From Vombatus ursinus (Eukaryota > Chordata > Mammalia > Diprotodontia > Vombatidae): a DNA stretch of 64,000 nt. Made by a program: the position numbers and the translations under genes. The stretch lies in NCBI RefSeq assembly GCF_900497805.2, contig NW_020954608.1, positions 17,735,004 through 17,799,003 of the forward strand, written 5' to 3'. The notes beneath the pieces were generated by a model. It searched no databases and had not been told where the DNA came from. It was given only the letters and a program-made list of their open reading frames with translations. The stretch's first letter is position 1; each line of letters begins with the position of its first letter. This document shows positions 33,235 through 43,972 of this stretch, piece by piece.

Positions 33235-33500
33235 GCCTGATTTCTTCCTGCCTTTGGGAAAGAGGAGGAATGTCACCATTTCACAGCACTCTGATCTCCT
33301 TACTGAGCCTCTTCCTGCCTGCAGAGGAGAAACACACCATTTTATCACTTGCCAGTCTCCTTGCTTGACTTCTTCCTGCTTGTAGTTGAAGGAAAGATAC
33401 TCCTTTCCATCACAATCATTCTTGGCCTGGCCTGTCTCTTTCTGCCTTGGAACGTGAAAAATGCCATTCCATCAGCTACACCCACTGATTCCCTCATCAA
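33235..33500. repeat. Four degenerate 61-67 bp tandem units upstream of L2
   Basis: 'cttcctgc' or 'ctttctgc' recurs at 33244, 33311, 33372 and 33438 (spacing 67, 61, 66). Each is followed about 30 bp later by a 'caccattt.atcac' or 'ccattccatcag' block. The array sits directly before an L2 copy, so it may be its 5' UTR; that is inference. Confidence 0.6.
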
Positions 33501-33600
33501 AACTGCCTAACTTCTAGAGAGGATTCCATCCTGAGGCTGAACCCTAAGTCATGTTGATGATATACCTGAATTCACCCCTCAAAAACTGTTACTCAGTCAT

Positions 33601-35090
33601 AATCTCTCCATCCCATTCTGAACTCCTCAACTAAAATCTTGTTCTCCCACCACTGCCTGATCCCTTATTCCCATTCCTTACAACCCAATCTTCTTGGTCC
33701 AATGGTCCACTATAAAGCTGACTACCATGGTCTCTGGAATGCCTCGTCCGTAGGTAATAAATATGTTTTCATCTTAAATTCTTTCCTTTCCCACTCCTCA
33801 CATCCACTCTCTCTAAAACTTGGCTCCCCTCCTGATGACACAACTTCCCTGTCTACCTTTTCAGTACTGGTTGTGTTTTCATTCATTTTCTACCTTCCTG
33901 CCACCTGCCACCTAATCCTCCATAACCCTCCACTACCTAGTCAAGACAGGCAAGTTGGAACACTCCTTGTTCCTCACTGTCACTTCCAGGCTCTCCCTCT
34001 GCCATTATCACTCAGTAACCTCTTGACCTTTAAGGTTCACTCAACCTATATCAACTACCCAATCAAAATTCAGGTAGCTTTTGTCTATGGGCCTCCAGGA
34101 CACTCCCCTTCTTTCTTCAATGAGTTCAGTACCAGGCTCACAGTCTCTCTCCTTCCTAACTCCCACCCCTACACTAGAAGACCTCAATTTGGCTACATTG
34201 CCCTCCTTCCATTGTTGTCTTATCCTATTAAAGATCTTGCCTGCCAAGACTTTGCCATGGATTACTCCCACCACCTACTTATATTGCCTTTGCTCCCACT
34301 CACAGGCTACTGAACAAAACTGGAGAAAATCATGAAACTGTGCTGTGTCCACTACAAATTTATGTTACAGTCTCAACTGGGCCCTTACTATGACAAGGTA
34401 ATCCTTTTATACCCTACCCTACCCCACTCACCACAATGACTTTTCCAAATCTTTTGATCCCTATTCAAACCTCCTCTAGCTCCTCTTTCCCTACCCTCTC
34501 AGCTAGGATCTTGCCTCATATTTTACTGAAAAAAAAATTGCAGGCATTTGCTGAAGAGCTCCCTCTTTTCCCTTCCTCTTCATCTCATATTACACAGGTG
34601 CCTGCTGCCACTATCTCCTCCTTCACCTCTGTCTCAATCTGTTTGGTTTTAAAAGTTCTTTCAGCCTGACCCTTTCATACCTTTCCAGTGTTCTTACACA
34701 TCACTTCTCCACATAAACTTTATAATTTAGCACTGCTGGCCTATTCCTCAAACACAGCTTTCTCCCATCTCTGTACTAATGCACTGTCTGTCCTCCATGC
34801 CCCAAACTCTCTCGCTCTCAGAATCCATTATTTCATTCAAGATTAAACTCAAATGCTACTTTTTACATGAGGACCTTCCTGATCTTCTATTTTCCATCCA
34901 AGATTATCTTTTGTTTGCTTTTTTATGTAACTTGTATTCACCTATGTGTGTTCATATTTTCTTACCCATTCAAGTTATGCTCCTTGAAGTCAGGGACCAT
35001 TTCACTGATTATTTGTATCCCCAGCACTTATCATAGTAGCTGATCCAAAGTAAACTACTCGATAAATGATTGTTGATCAATTTATTTGGG
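33601..35090 (+). mobile_element. L2 LINE with endonuclease domain through 3' UTR, plus
   Basis: The longest L2 here. The open frame at 33639-34313 carries an eroded apurinic-type endonuclease: VPHCHFQALPLPLSLSNLLT (about 33970), then VAFVYGPPGHSPSFFNEF (34074), matching the family's V.YRPPGHSPSF block. From 34430 the sequence jumps to the ORF2 middle (SSSSSFPTLSARILPHILLK). From about 34670 it reads L2 3' UTR ('ttacatgaggaccttcctga', 'ctccttgaagtcagggacca', 'tgtatccccagcacttatca'). Long stretches of the reverse transcriptase are missing, so the copy is inactive. This explains the 224-codon frame, the longest in the window. Confidence 0.8.
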
Positions 35091-35094
35091 GGCA

Positions 35095-35250
35095 ATGCAG
35101 AACATATCTGCTAACTCTTCTACCTAGTATCCCTACAAATATTTAAAGGTGGCAATCATATCCACCCTATATCATCTCTAGGAAACTTCCCCATCCACTG
35201 AAGGAAATCAGAGCTTCCTTATATCCTGTTCAAACTTCAGACTCCTTCTA
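35095..35250 (-). mobile_element. CR1/L3 fragment, minus
   Basis: 'ctacaaatatttaaaggtgg', 'caatcatatccaccctatat' and 'catctctaggaaacttcccc' resemble the reversed CR1/L3 3' region ('ttgaagacagctatcatgtc'). Confidence 0.45.
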
Positions 35251-35354
35251 ACCACCTTGTTTTTATTTTTGTTTTCCCCCACAACTTCAGTGTTTACTCA
35301 GAAGGTTTTATTCAAGTCTTTGATATTATCTTGATTATGGTATGGTATTGAATA

Positions 35355-35470
35355 AAATCATTTCACATTTCTGGCCTCAGTTACGTCATCTCTAAAATGG
35401 GGAGGGGAGATTTTTGAGAGTAAATGATCTCTAAGGTCCTGTCCAGGTCTGAATCATATGATTCTAAATC
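35355..35470 (+). mobile_element. MIR3/Ther-2 3' half, plus
   Basis: 'ctggcctcagttacgtcatc', 'tctaaaatggggaggggaga' and 'gatctctaaggtcctgtcca' with the terminal 'gaatcatatgattcta' are the Ther-2 core and L3-like tail. Confidence 0.65.
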
Positions 35471-35589
35471 AGTGTTTCTGTTGCCCTCCCCTACCCCACC
35501 CCTACTAACCACACATACAAAATATGCAGCACAGTGCTGGGTACATAATTGGCCCATAACAAATACTTCTTGAATTGAACTGGGGCACA

Positions 35590-36023
35590 AGTGCCAAAGG
35601 CAGTGCAGCTTATTATATAAACAGACAAATCACAGAGCCTGCATTAGAAGTGAGTCTAGAATTTCCATCCTACAGAGTTTCCACTGTAAGTTTCCAGTGC
35701 CAGACTCCTGTGTGTCTGTTATTGACCTCATTAACTGTTATAACTCATGAATTCTAAATTGACATTGTTTGCTTTTAGATTTTTATTCATATTTTTGAAT
35801 AAAGAAATCTAGGAAATTTCCTTCTTGACTTGTTCCTTTGCTTTCTTCATGCATTTCCATATTACACAGATGATAATTATTCTTTTAAAACTTTTGCCAG
35901 TGCAGGGGAATTTAAAAGAGCTCTTTTATAAAATATCAGATAAGTGAGACACATCCTGGATTATTTTAAAATACCATATTTCTTCCAGATCTCTTAAGAG
36001 GAGGTTTTGTTTTTGTTTTGTAA

Positions 36024-36054
<31 letters not shown>

Positions 36055-36119
36055 AACACAACTGTGATTTCACAGTTTCCAGCAAGGAAACTCTCTCAAT
36101 GTAGGTCAGTACTTCCAAA
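35590..36119. other. Unassigned sequence with (TG)n at 36024-36052
   Basis: No family recognised apart from the uninterrupted TG run. Confidence 0.5.
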
Positions 36120-36250
36120 GGTTATGTGGTATAATAGAAAGAGAATCAGGCTTGAAATAGGTATGACCTGAATTCAAATCCTGCCTCAGACATATATAAT
36201 CTATGTGAGCTTGGACAAGTCACTTAACCTTTCAATTCCTCATCAGCACT
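36120..36250 (+). mobile_element. MIR-like SINE, plus
   Basis: 'tatgtggtataatagaaaga', 'acctgaattcaaatcctgcc', 'gagcttggacaagtcactta' and 'aacctttcaattcctcatca' follow MIR order; truncated 3'. Confidence 0.7.
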
Positions 36251-36549
36251 AAACAACTGTGGTTGCCAAAGAAGTGCCAACCTATATTGCTAGAGGGAGT
36301 ACCCCTATTATAAGTTCCCCATACCAAGGAAATCACTGGTACAATTCAAAATTCCTTATAATAATAATTTTCCACTGGCAAAATGCAAAGAATAGGCATG
36401 TTTTAATGAATGTGACAAAATTTCCTTAACCTTTTATTCTTCTATATTTATTTGTTTATGATTATACTTTCACACTTTTTAAATGTCATCACCAGTAAAT
36501 ACACTCGCATTCACAAGATCTTAGTTCAGAGAATCTGAGGGCACAAGTC

Positions 36550-36705
36550 AACTTGTACATGAAAAGAAATATCCTTTGCTGCATTCCCAATGTGCTCATT
36601 CCACCTCTGCTTGAAGGTCCCAAGTGAGGGAAAATCCAGGACCTCCTAAAGCAACTCATTCCCTTTGAAAGTCCATGATAGAGTACTTCTTAAGAACAGT
36701 AGATA
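36550..36705 (-). mobile_element. CR1/L3 3' UTR fragment, minus
   Basis: 'cacctctgcttgaaggtccc', 'aagtgagggaaaatccagga' and 'caactcattccctttgaaag' are the reverse of the CR1/L3 segment seen at 11440-11500 on the plus strand. Confidence 0.6.
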
Positions 36706-36889
36706 CAATTACTAAGACAATAAACTTCTGCCAGGATTCTCAAGGATATGCACATATGATGACAAATTCTTTTGTTCAGGGCTCGTATACCTTCAAATTT
36801 CTAGAAGTAACCAAAGAAGCCCTGTTGAAAATAGTCATGAATCAGAGGTATTAAAATCAAATAACACATGAAGTGATGAATTAATGGGT

Positions 36890-37142
36890 AGGTCTGCCTG
36901 CCTCAAGTCTTTCCCCTTCAACCTCCAAAGTGATTTTCCTAAAGCACAAGTACAATCATATCACTCCTTTATTCAACGAACTCCAGTGGCTACATATTGC
37001 TTCCAGGAACAAATTCAAGATATTCTTCTTGACATTCAAAGCTCTTCATAACCTAATACCCTCCTACCTTTTCATTCTTCTTATACCTTACTCCCCAACA
37101 TGATCTTTTATCCAGTGACCCTGGTCTCTTCACTGTTCCATG
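36890..37142 (+). mobile_element. L2, upstream half (split by L1)
   Basis: 'gtctgcctgcctcaagtctt', 'aaagtgattttcctaaagca', 'ccagtggctacatattgctt', 'cattcaaagctcttcataac' and 'ccagtgaccctggtctcttc' match L2 ORF2 end and 3' UTR. Ends with 'actgttccatg'. Confidence 0.85.
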
Positions 37143-38044
37143 CTATTCAGGCTCTTTTTTTTTATCATGATTTTCAGGTAGACCAATAATTTTTAAATTG
37201 TCTCTCTTGGCTCTATTTTCCAAGTCAGTTGTTTTATCAGTGAGCAATGACCCAAACTTCTTGTGTTGAGAGCCTGGGGCCTGGTCACTGGCTTTGTGTG
37301 CTGGGGCCTCTGATGCTGGCAATTAGAGACTGTAGGGTTCTGGCACCTTACCTGGTTTTGGGCTGGGATTAGCAACACTGGAATTCTAGGGGTAGGATTG
37401 GGTAGTCTGGCCCCTGGAGGTTGCCTGCTCACCTGGGTCTTTCCTTCCTTTTGCTTTCTTCAGCTCCTTTCAGAAGCATGTTTCACTGCTACTGGATGTT
37501 TCTTCACTTGGGCGGAATCTTTGGAGCACCTCACAGAGTTTCACTGATGCACGGGGAGACTTGGTTGTTCTAGAATGCCAAAGCACGTGGTGGTTCTTTG
37601 AACCAGTTTCCACTGGTTCCCCTGCCCTTACTGAGGCACTTGGGCCCTGGTGTTGGTGTTTGCCTGTTATACCACTTGGGGTTCAGGATCTCCCCCTGGT
37701 ATACTGAGGTTGGGCTTTCCGCTAGCTTGCTGGGATGCCTCCTATTCTGTACTGCTCCCCTTCCCCCAGAGCAAGAGGGGTCTTTCCCGTTAATCTCTCA
37801 AGCTACCTGGGCTACTGGACTGCTGCACCCCATTTTTCTGCTGATTCAGTTGTTCCAATGTTTTTCCCGGGGTGACATTTTCTGGGCTTTCAGAGGTTAA
37901 TAAGGGACGGTGAGTGTGACTTACTTCTTATTCCGCCATCTTAGCTCCCAGAACCTTTCTGACTGCTCATTCTCTGTCTTTTCTTGGGTCCTATTCTAGA
38001 TAATGCCCTCTTACAGTAGGTGTCCCCTCAGAGTCCTGCTCTTG
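37143..38044 (-). mobile_element. L1 5' UTR plus ORF1 fragment inside L2, minus
   Basis: On the minus strand an L1-like start 'gggagctaagatggcggaat' (37949-37930) leads into about 650 bp of G+C-rich 5' UTR. It then reads LTDKTTDLENRAKRDNLKII and IGLPENHDKKKEP (37250-37150), an L1 ORF1 coiled-coil/RRM junction. The 5' UTR is joined to mid-ORF1, so an internal deletion is present, and the copy ends within ORF1 without a poly-A tail. 'actgttccatg' occurs at both edges (37132-37142 and 38045-38055), exactly where L2 homology stops and resumes. About 94 bp between the L1 start and the right repeat is unexplained. Confidence 0.7.
37933..37942 (-). promoter_or_regulatory. YY1-like site at the L1 5' end
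   Basis: The minus strand reads 'aagatggcgg', identical to the YY1 core found at the start of L1 promoters in other mammals. Activity here is inferred only. Confidence 0.4.
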
Positions 38045-38425
38045 ACTGTTCCATGAACAAGATACTCCATCTCTCAACTTGGGGGATTTTCCCTGGCTAT
38101 CCCCTATGCCTATAATGTTCTCCCTCCCCTGTTCTAACTACTGACCCTGGATTCTTTTAAGACCCAACTAAAATCTCATCTTCAGCCTCTCCCAATCCCT
38201 CTTAATTCTAGTGCCTTCCTTCTCTTAATTCATTTCCTATGTATCCTACATACAGCTTGCTGTGTATATATATTTGTTTGCATGTTGTCTCCCCTCATTG
38301 CAATGTGAGCCTCTTGAAGGCAGGACTGTCTTCTGCCTCTTTTTGTATCTCCAGTGCTTTGCACAGTATCTAGTAGATAGTAGGTTCTTAATAAATGTTT
38401 ATAAATTGATTGATTTGCCATCCAG
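38045..38425 (+). mobile_element. L2, downstream half and 3' terminus
   Basis: 'ccatgaacaagatactccat', 'taagacccaactaaaatctc', 'ttgcatgttgtctcccctca', 'cctcttgaaggcaggactgt' and 'agtaggttcttaataaatgt' complete the L2 begun at 36890. Confidence 0.85.
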
Positions 38426-38764
38426 GATAAAGGAACCATACTTATTGCCTGTCCATGGCTATAAAAGATAAGCTTCATCTGCACCAAATCTGAGAAGCTT
38501 TGGAGAAACCAGAGGGAATGGAGAAAAATGGAACAAATGAAAAAGAGTGATGGTAAGACTATAAGCAAAAATCAGATTGGTGAGACGACTACCTTTGAAA
38601 ACCAATGACATAGCCTTTGAGAAACCAGGAATACCTGAATACTACTACATCTCTGTAACATTTTCTATTAAACTAATTATCTATATTACCCAGAATATTA
38701 TTTACAGGAAAAATGTTCATCATAAGCCAGTTTTAAGGGTTCTGATGGAAGCACAAAGGGAGAG
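38426..38764. other. Unassigned sequence
   Basis: No recognised repeat or exon. Confidence 0.4.
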
Positions 38765-38965
38765 GTGAAATGTCACAGTGGAGAGAACTCTGGGCCAGAA
38801 GGAAAGAGAAACAAGTTATTTTCCTCATTCTAACAGTAACCAGCAGGGTAACCTTGAGCAAATCATTTTAACCCTTTTGGATATCATCTTCCTCACCTAT
38901 AAAAAGAGTAGAGTTCAACTAAATTATTTGTAAGGCCTTCTCCAAATCTAAAACTATGATTTAAA
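38765..38965 (+). mobile_element. MIR3/Ther-2 SINE, plus
   Basis: 'cacagtggagagaactctgg', 'accttgagcaaatcatttta', 'tatcatcttcctcacctata' and the L3-like tail 'aaggccttctccaaatctaa'. Confidence 0.65.
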
Positions 38966-39810
38966 ATAGTCATATTTACTGATGATTTTCCATCTCTAAT
39001 ATCCAGGAAATCTTGAGAATCAGTGGAAGTCTTTGATTTGGGATGAGGTAGGGCAGGAAGATTTGCCAATCCAGGATTACCTGGGCCTTTTGAAGATCTT
39101 TTTGTATATAATAGTGTCATATGTCCCTAAAGCCTTTCTCCCTGCCATGAAGTTGAATTTATGCTCTTCTAGGTTAGCTTCTAGGCAGTGTTTCTAGAAA
39201 TTAATCAACATTAACTCAATGAGAGGCAAGGGAAATAATATGTCCAAGCAGTTAATAGTAACCTAGGCACTCTTAAAATATAGAATTCTGACAAATGCTA
39301 TAATGCCAAAATGTTATTACAGAAACAAAGTGCGTACACTCAAATTGTAAACAGCTAATCTGAAAGTTAGCTTTCTACTCATATCAATAGCTAATGCAAG
39401 GTTAATAATTGACCCATGGAGACCAACTTTGATGCAAATTCCAGCTTAAAAGTATTTTATTCCTTAGTATCTCACACTGATCATACCTTTAAGACCAGAT
39501 CTCCCAATGTATACCTGAACAACTACTGAATGTAACAAGACATTCAAATGGTGCTTAATCAAAGAAATTATCTAATTCTCATCAAATTGCCAGACACCTG
39601 TTGAAAACAAAGCTAAAAACCTGGGCATGACTACTGGGGCTGTATTATTCCAACTTCTGTTGTTTGCTCAACTATGATAGCAAAACTATAGATTAGAGAA
39701 GTGTGACTAGCTCGGTCATGCTCAATTTAAAAGGATGGCATCAGGCTTTAATTAATTGAGTCTAAAGTATTCATGATAGTTTGGGAGAGGAAAGGAGGTA
39801 GTGAGAGTGA
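38966..39810. other. Unassigned sequence
   Basis: No repeat family or exon recognised. Confidence 0.4.
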
Positions 39811-39847
39811 TACCAGAGAGAGACAGAGAGAAAGAGAGAGAGAGAGA

Positions 39848-39883
<36 letters not shown>

Positions 39884-39893
39884 NNNNNNNNNN

Positions 39894-39925
<32 letters not shown>
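39811..39925. repeat. (GA)n microsatellite containing an assembly gap
   Basis: An AGAG run with rare A interruptions; ten N occupy 39884-39893. The true length is unknown. Open frames across it on both strands (repeated SL or RE dipeptides) are artefacts. Confidence 0.97.
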
Positions 39926-39999
39926 GAAAAGAATTATTGAAAGTTGTTTTTTTTTAACGCACAGAAGAGAACAGAGCAAAGTTTAGAAGAAAACAGACA

Positions 40000-40170
40000 A
40001 GGACAGCTTTATAAATTATGTGTTGAATTTATTATATTTTTAAAAGCAAGCTATATGAAATAGATATTTACAGTTTAATATACAATCCTTTTTCTATTCT
40101 ACTTTGTATATGAAAATGCTCGGTTTTTTTGGTGTTAAGTTCAGCATAAAAATATAGCAAATTAAGGAAT
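40000..40170. repeat. Unclassified repeat family 2, copy B
   Basis: Same orientation and block order as 12720-12930: 'tgttgaatttattata', 'tgtatatgaaaatgctc', 'ttggtgttaagttcag'. Identity unknown. Confidence 0.45.
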
Positions 40171-40605
40171 TAAAATAAATGATTACTAAGGTTCTTTTCA
40201 TTTCTAATTTCTATTTGACTATAGTAAATTATCCCATTAGGTGTTGTACTCCGAAAGATTCCATCCTCTGAATTTGTATCAGCCTATCACCTTGGAGATG
40301 ATTCACTGATTCTGCGAAATTTTGCTTCTTCCCCTTTCACCACTTGTTTATCTGATTTACTTACCTGTTGCTATGCTACTTAGAAATGTCCCTGAATTAT
40401 GTGCTTCGGAATGTCACTTGCTCACCAGCCTTAACTGCTACATCTTACAGGACTATGTCTAATATTTGGCTTCTGATATGTGGTTTTGAATACTAATACT
40501 AATGACCTACTTTAATTAATATACTCCTGCCACAACTCTTTGCTCATACTGCAAGAATAAACTAACTGTCACCCTAAAAGACAGCATGATTTCCTATTCA
40601 CATCT
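40171..40605. other. Unassigned sequence
   Basis: No recognised repeat or exon. Confidence 0.4.
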
Positions 40606-40609
40606 AAAT

Positions 40610-40710
40610 TCAAAAGTATTTATTAAGCACCTACTAGATATAAGGCATTGTGCTTGATATTGGCAATACTGGTAAAGTTGAGAATCCTAGTGGGAAAGGA
40701 AATCACTAAT
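40610..40710 (-). mobile_element. L2 3' end fragment, minus
   Basis: 'tatttattaagcacctacta', 'gcattgtgcttgatattggc' and 'gagaatcctagtgggaaagg' weakly follow the reversed L2 terminus. Confidence 0.45.
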
Positions 40711-42650
40711 TACCCTCTCGGCAATACATCAAGACATGTTCTTGACATAAGTAATGGTGTATGGCATGGTTGAAATATCTGGATCCTGGATAGGTTTTTG
40801 AAGCTACGCGAAATGTGGATCAGTTTATATACATGCAGAGTGGGAGTAGAATATTAGGGACTGAATACGAGGGAGGAAGAACATGCATCTAGGAACCTTT
40901 AAAGATAATTCCATGCTGTATATGCATGCCAGGGGAGGGAGCCATTACTCAGTCACTTGCAAGTGTAGCTGACCAAGGAAATTGTGGCTCCTAGATCCTT
41001 TCCTGATCCTCACAGAGAGAAAGAAGAATTTTTGGAACCATAATGATCAAGTCCTGGCAGATGGAAATACATGGCTCAACTATGTCAATTGTGAATCACC
41101 AAGAGTTTCCATGGGGAAAATAGAGGGTTTGTATAAAAAGCCAGTAAACCCAGAGTATGGCTTTCAGTGTAATTACTAACAAATGGAAAATAATTCTGAG
41201 GGTCCTGATAGGGGTGAGGTGAGGTTGGAGAATCCATGTCAGAATCATAAACAATACAATGGAGGCAGTCCCTCTGTGTTCTCTTTGGAAAGTTGAAAGC
41301 AAATGGTGATAAGTCTAGGGAGCAAGTATGGCATTTCCAGTTGTTCCTTTTGAAGTTTTTGAAGCAGCAGACTTAGTCTGGAGCAGAGAGTATAGAATGC
41401 TTTGCTACCTGGGTTTCCAGAGAAGGTGTAGCCAACTTCAGATTGTATCAAACAGTATTTACACAGAAATCCATGACAGTGGTGGTCACTTGTCTTTGAC
41501 AGGTTCTCCAGTGGAGTATTGTAGAACCTGGGATTATCACTGTTACCAGGGTAGAACCTGAAGCCATCTATCTCAGTGGCATCTGAATGCCATTTCTGGC
41601 TAAGGCAAAGATGAGAGATAACAGCAGTAGGAATGACCTATAGAGTTTTGGCAGAAATCTCTAATTGGTAAGGCACAGTTGTTTGGGGATGATCCGGTCC
41701 CTTGTTTTTCTATGGGAGAATAGGACACTAAACCTGTTGCTGCTAGCAGCATTTCCCTAGTCTTAGTGTGATATTTGAATAGTTCCTTTCCCTCAGAACA
41801 AGTACAAGGAGCTAGAAGCCTGAGCTTAGACTCACCTGAAGGGAGAGACCTTCAATGCCCAATATCAGATTTGTAAGGATAAAGGATTCTGTTGGAACTC
41901 CAGCAGGGTGATTGTAGAAGTTGTGCCCCTAAATGTTAAAAGGTGATCCCAAACACAGGCCTCAGCAAGAAGAATTAACTATAGGGAGGTTGTTGTTGCT
42001 GTTGTTGGGTTTGTTTGTCTTTTTTAGCACCCTTAATCTGCAATGCAATGTGATGGAATCACAGAAAGAGTAGAAAATTCGTGGTAAGAAGATGAAGAGA
42101 GGAGCTACGATACCTAGTATGGAAAAGAAAAGCTGCAGCCCAACAGAAGATAGAAATAGAGGAAGTAAAAAAGTAGAAAAGTAAAAGAAACTCTTAAAGA
42201 AGAACATCAAAAAGAAAAAAAAAATCAAAGGCAGAAGGGGAAACTAGAAAAACTGACCAAGTGAAGAAAGCATTTGATGAGTGTGACGAGCACATAAGAA
42301 CATTCACCCAGTCTCAAGCGATGTTCTCACAGTTCAGAATACACTGTATATGTACGGAAGGAAATTCCAGGTCTCTAAAGCTCTACCTATTCAACCTCTG
42401 TGACTATTATAAGAGAGATTGGGATGATGCTTTTTAAATTAAAATTTTCCATTAATTGAAATCTGACTTCTCTTTCCCATACCAATTGAAAAAGGAAAAA
42501 AAAAGCATCAGTTTTAGTTCTTTTCTAAAGGAAGGTAAGCTTTTCACATACTTAGTCACTGAAATAAGGAAAAAGCAGCAATTCTCACAACTAGAAAAAG
42601 GGAACTATTAGTTCCCAGAATCTTAGACTTCTGGGGTCAAAATCTTTGAG
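40711..42650. other. Repeat-poor stretch, unassigned
   Basis: About 1.9 kb without a recognised SINE or LINE. Scattered open frames of 65-88 codons (40982-42228) have no recognisable domains. Single-copy DNA or an unrecognised old repeat. Confidence 0.4.
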
Positions 42651-42654
42651 AACG

Positions 42655-42835
42655 GAGACAGCTAGTGTGGTGCCAACAGATGGAATTCTGGGCCTGGAAC
42701 TAAGGGATACCTGGGTTAAAATCTAGACTCTGATACTTCTAGCATGTGACCTGCATGAGTAATTTCACCTCTCTGTGACTAGGTTAACCAATCTGTAAAA
42801 TCAGGCATCTAAGGTTTCTTCGAGCTCTAAACTTG
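42655..42835 (+). mobile_element. MIR3/Ther-2 SINE, plus
   Basis: 'cagctagtgtggtgccaaca', 'ctgggcctggaactaaggga', 'cctgcatgagtaatttcacc' and 'aaggtttcttcgagctctaa' (L3-like tail). Confidence 0.6.
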
Positions 42836-43184
42836 TGTTCTGGAACTCTCTGTATCAAACTGAATCTCAATTTGTTGTCCCAGAGCATTAGAAATCAAAT
42901 CCACTGCCAGGAAAAGAGGGAGCTGTGCCACCATAATCTCCCTGGGTTGTGTGGGTCTGAAGGCCCCAAGCTCTCAGGCCCAAGAACTTCTGAGGCTTCC
43001 ATGCAAATTACTGGCTGTGGAAAAAACATAACCAAAATTATCTAGGTTGCCCCACTGTGACATCATCACATTGTACACAAGATCCTTTTCTCCAAATTCC
43101 TGCCATAATTATGTGTGTACTAACAGGAACAAATTTCCCAGACTTTGACGTGACCTATATATTATTAAAGGTATAATAGCAAAC
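42836..43184. other. Unassigned sequence
   Basis: A 70-codon open frame (42833-43045) has no recognised product. Confidence 0.4.
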
Positions 43185-43545
43185 ACCTAGAAAGATAAGG
43201 GACAATCACAAACAACACATCAAACCAATGACCTTATTTCCTTTTCTGATAGATTGTTGTAGATGTAACTTACTTAGATTTTAGAAAAGTATTTGACAAA
43301 ATCTCCTGCTATTTAAGGGTGGGGATCAGAAAGATGTTAGCAAGACAATAATACCAGACAGGTGGATTCAAAACCCATTAAATGGCCAGACCCAAACAGT
43401 AATTATTAATAGTTTCATATCAACTTGGCAAGAGGTCTTTGGTAGAATGTCTCTGGGTCTGTGCTTGGTTGTGGGTCATATTTTTATCAGGCACTTGGAT
43501 AAAAGCACAGATAATATGCTTATCAAATTTGGGGGAGGAAAGAAA
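43185..43545 (+). mobile_element. CR1/L3 LINE reverse transcriptase fragment, first part
   Basis: Reads VDVTYLDFRKVFDKISC at about 43257-43308, an eroded CR1-clade palm motif (family form VDVVYLDFSKAFDTVSH). It is followed by a diverged region ('cagacaggtggattcaaaac', 'taaatggccagacccaaaca') and 'atcaggcacttggataaaag', equivalent to the family's FI.DLDE segment. Interrupted by two SINEs, it resumes at 43973. Confidence 0.7.
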
Positions 43546-43555
43546 GAAAACAGGC

Positions 43556-43717
43556 ATTTATTTATTTATTTATTTTTTAGGCAATCGGGGTTAAGTGACT
43601 TGCCCAGGGTCACAGAGCTAGTAAGTGTCAAGTGTTTGGTCTGAGGCCAGATTTGAACTCAGGTCCTCCTGACTTCAGGGCCAGTGCTCTATCCACTGTG
43701 CAACCTAGCTGCCCCCA
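43556..43717 (-). mobile_element. CORE-SINE, A-tail type (WSINE-like), minus
   Basis: An ATTT-rich tail (43558-43578), 'gcaatcggggttaagtgact', 'tgcccagggtcacagagcta', 'gatttgaactcaggtcctcc' and the head 'tgcaacctagctgccccc'. Confidence 0.9.
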
Positions 43718-43972
43718 AATAGGTATTTATTAAGTGCTTCCTATGTGCCAACCATTATTACAAATATTACTTCATTTGATCCTCACAACAACCCAAGAAG
43801 GTAGATACTACCCTAGCCCCCATGTTACAGTTGAGGCAACTGAAGCAAATGGAGGTTGTACGACTTTCCCAGGATTACACAGACAGTAAGTTTCTGAGTC
43901 TGAATTTGACTCCAGTCTTCCTGACTCCAGGTCTAGCTCTCAATCCACCATACCACCTAGTTGCCTCTAGAA
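43718..43972 (-). mobile_element. MIR (Ther-1), minus
   Basis: 'aggtatttattaagtgcttc', 'tttgatcctcacaacaaccc', 'gttgaggcaactgaagcaaa' and 'aatccaccataccacctagt' give the full reversed order. Confidence 0.8.

Noticed and set aside
33235-33500. CRISPR-like array
   Set aside because: Units are degenerate, contiguous and without conserved repeats separated by unique spacers, and the genome is clearly mammalian.
33639-34313. 224-codon open frame, longest in the window, as a host gene
   Set aside because: The peptide contains L2 endonuclease blocks (VPHCHFQALPLPLSLSNLLT, VYGPPGHSPSF), so it is part of an L2 copy.
37152-37161. T-run at the left end of the L1 insert as a poly-A tail (minus strand)
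   Set aside because: In frame it is coding for lysines of ORF1 (HDKKKEP), which continue the ORF1 reading, so it is not a tail.
37598-37900. 100-codon open frame on the plus strand and a local G+C-rich block as a CpG island or gene
   Set aside because: The stretch is the antisense strand of an L1 5' UTR. The G+C content and frame follow from that.
39752-39986. Open frames of 61-75 codons on both strands across the (GA)n run
   Set aside because: They translate to repeated SL or RE dipeptides with undefined residues over the N gap; a pure simple-repeat artefact.
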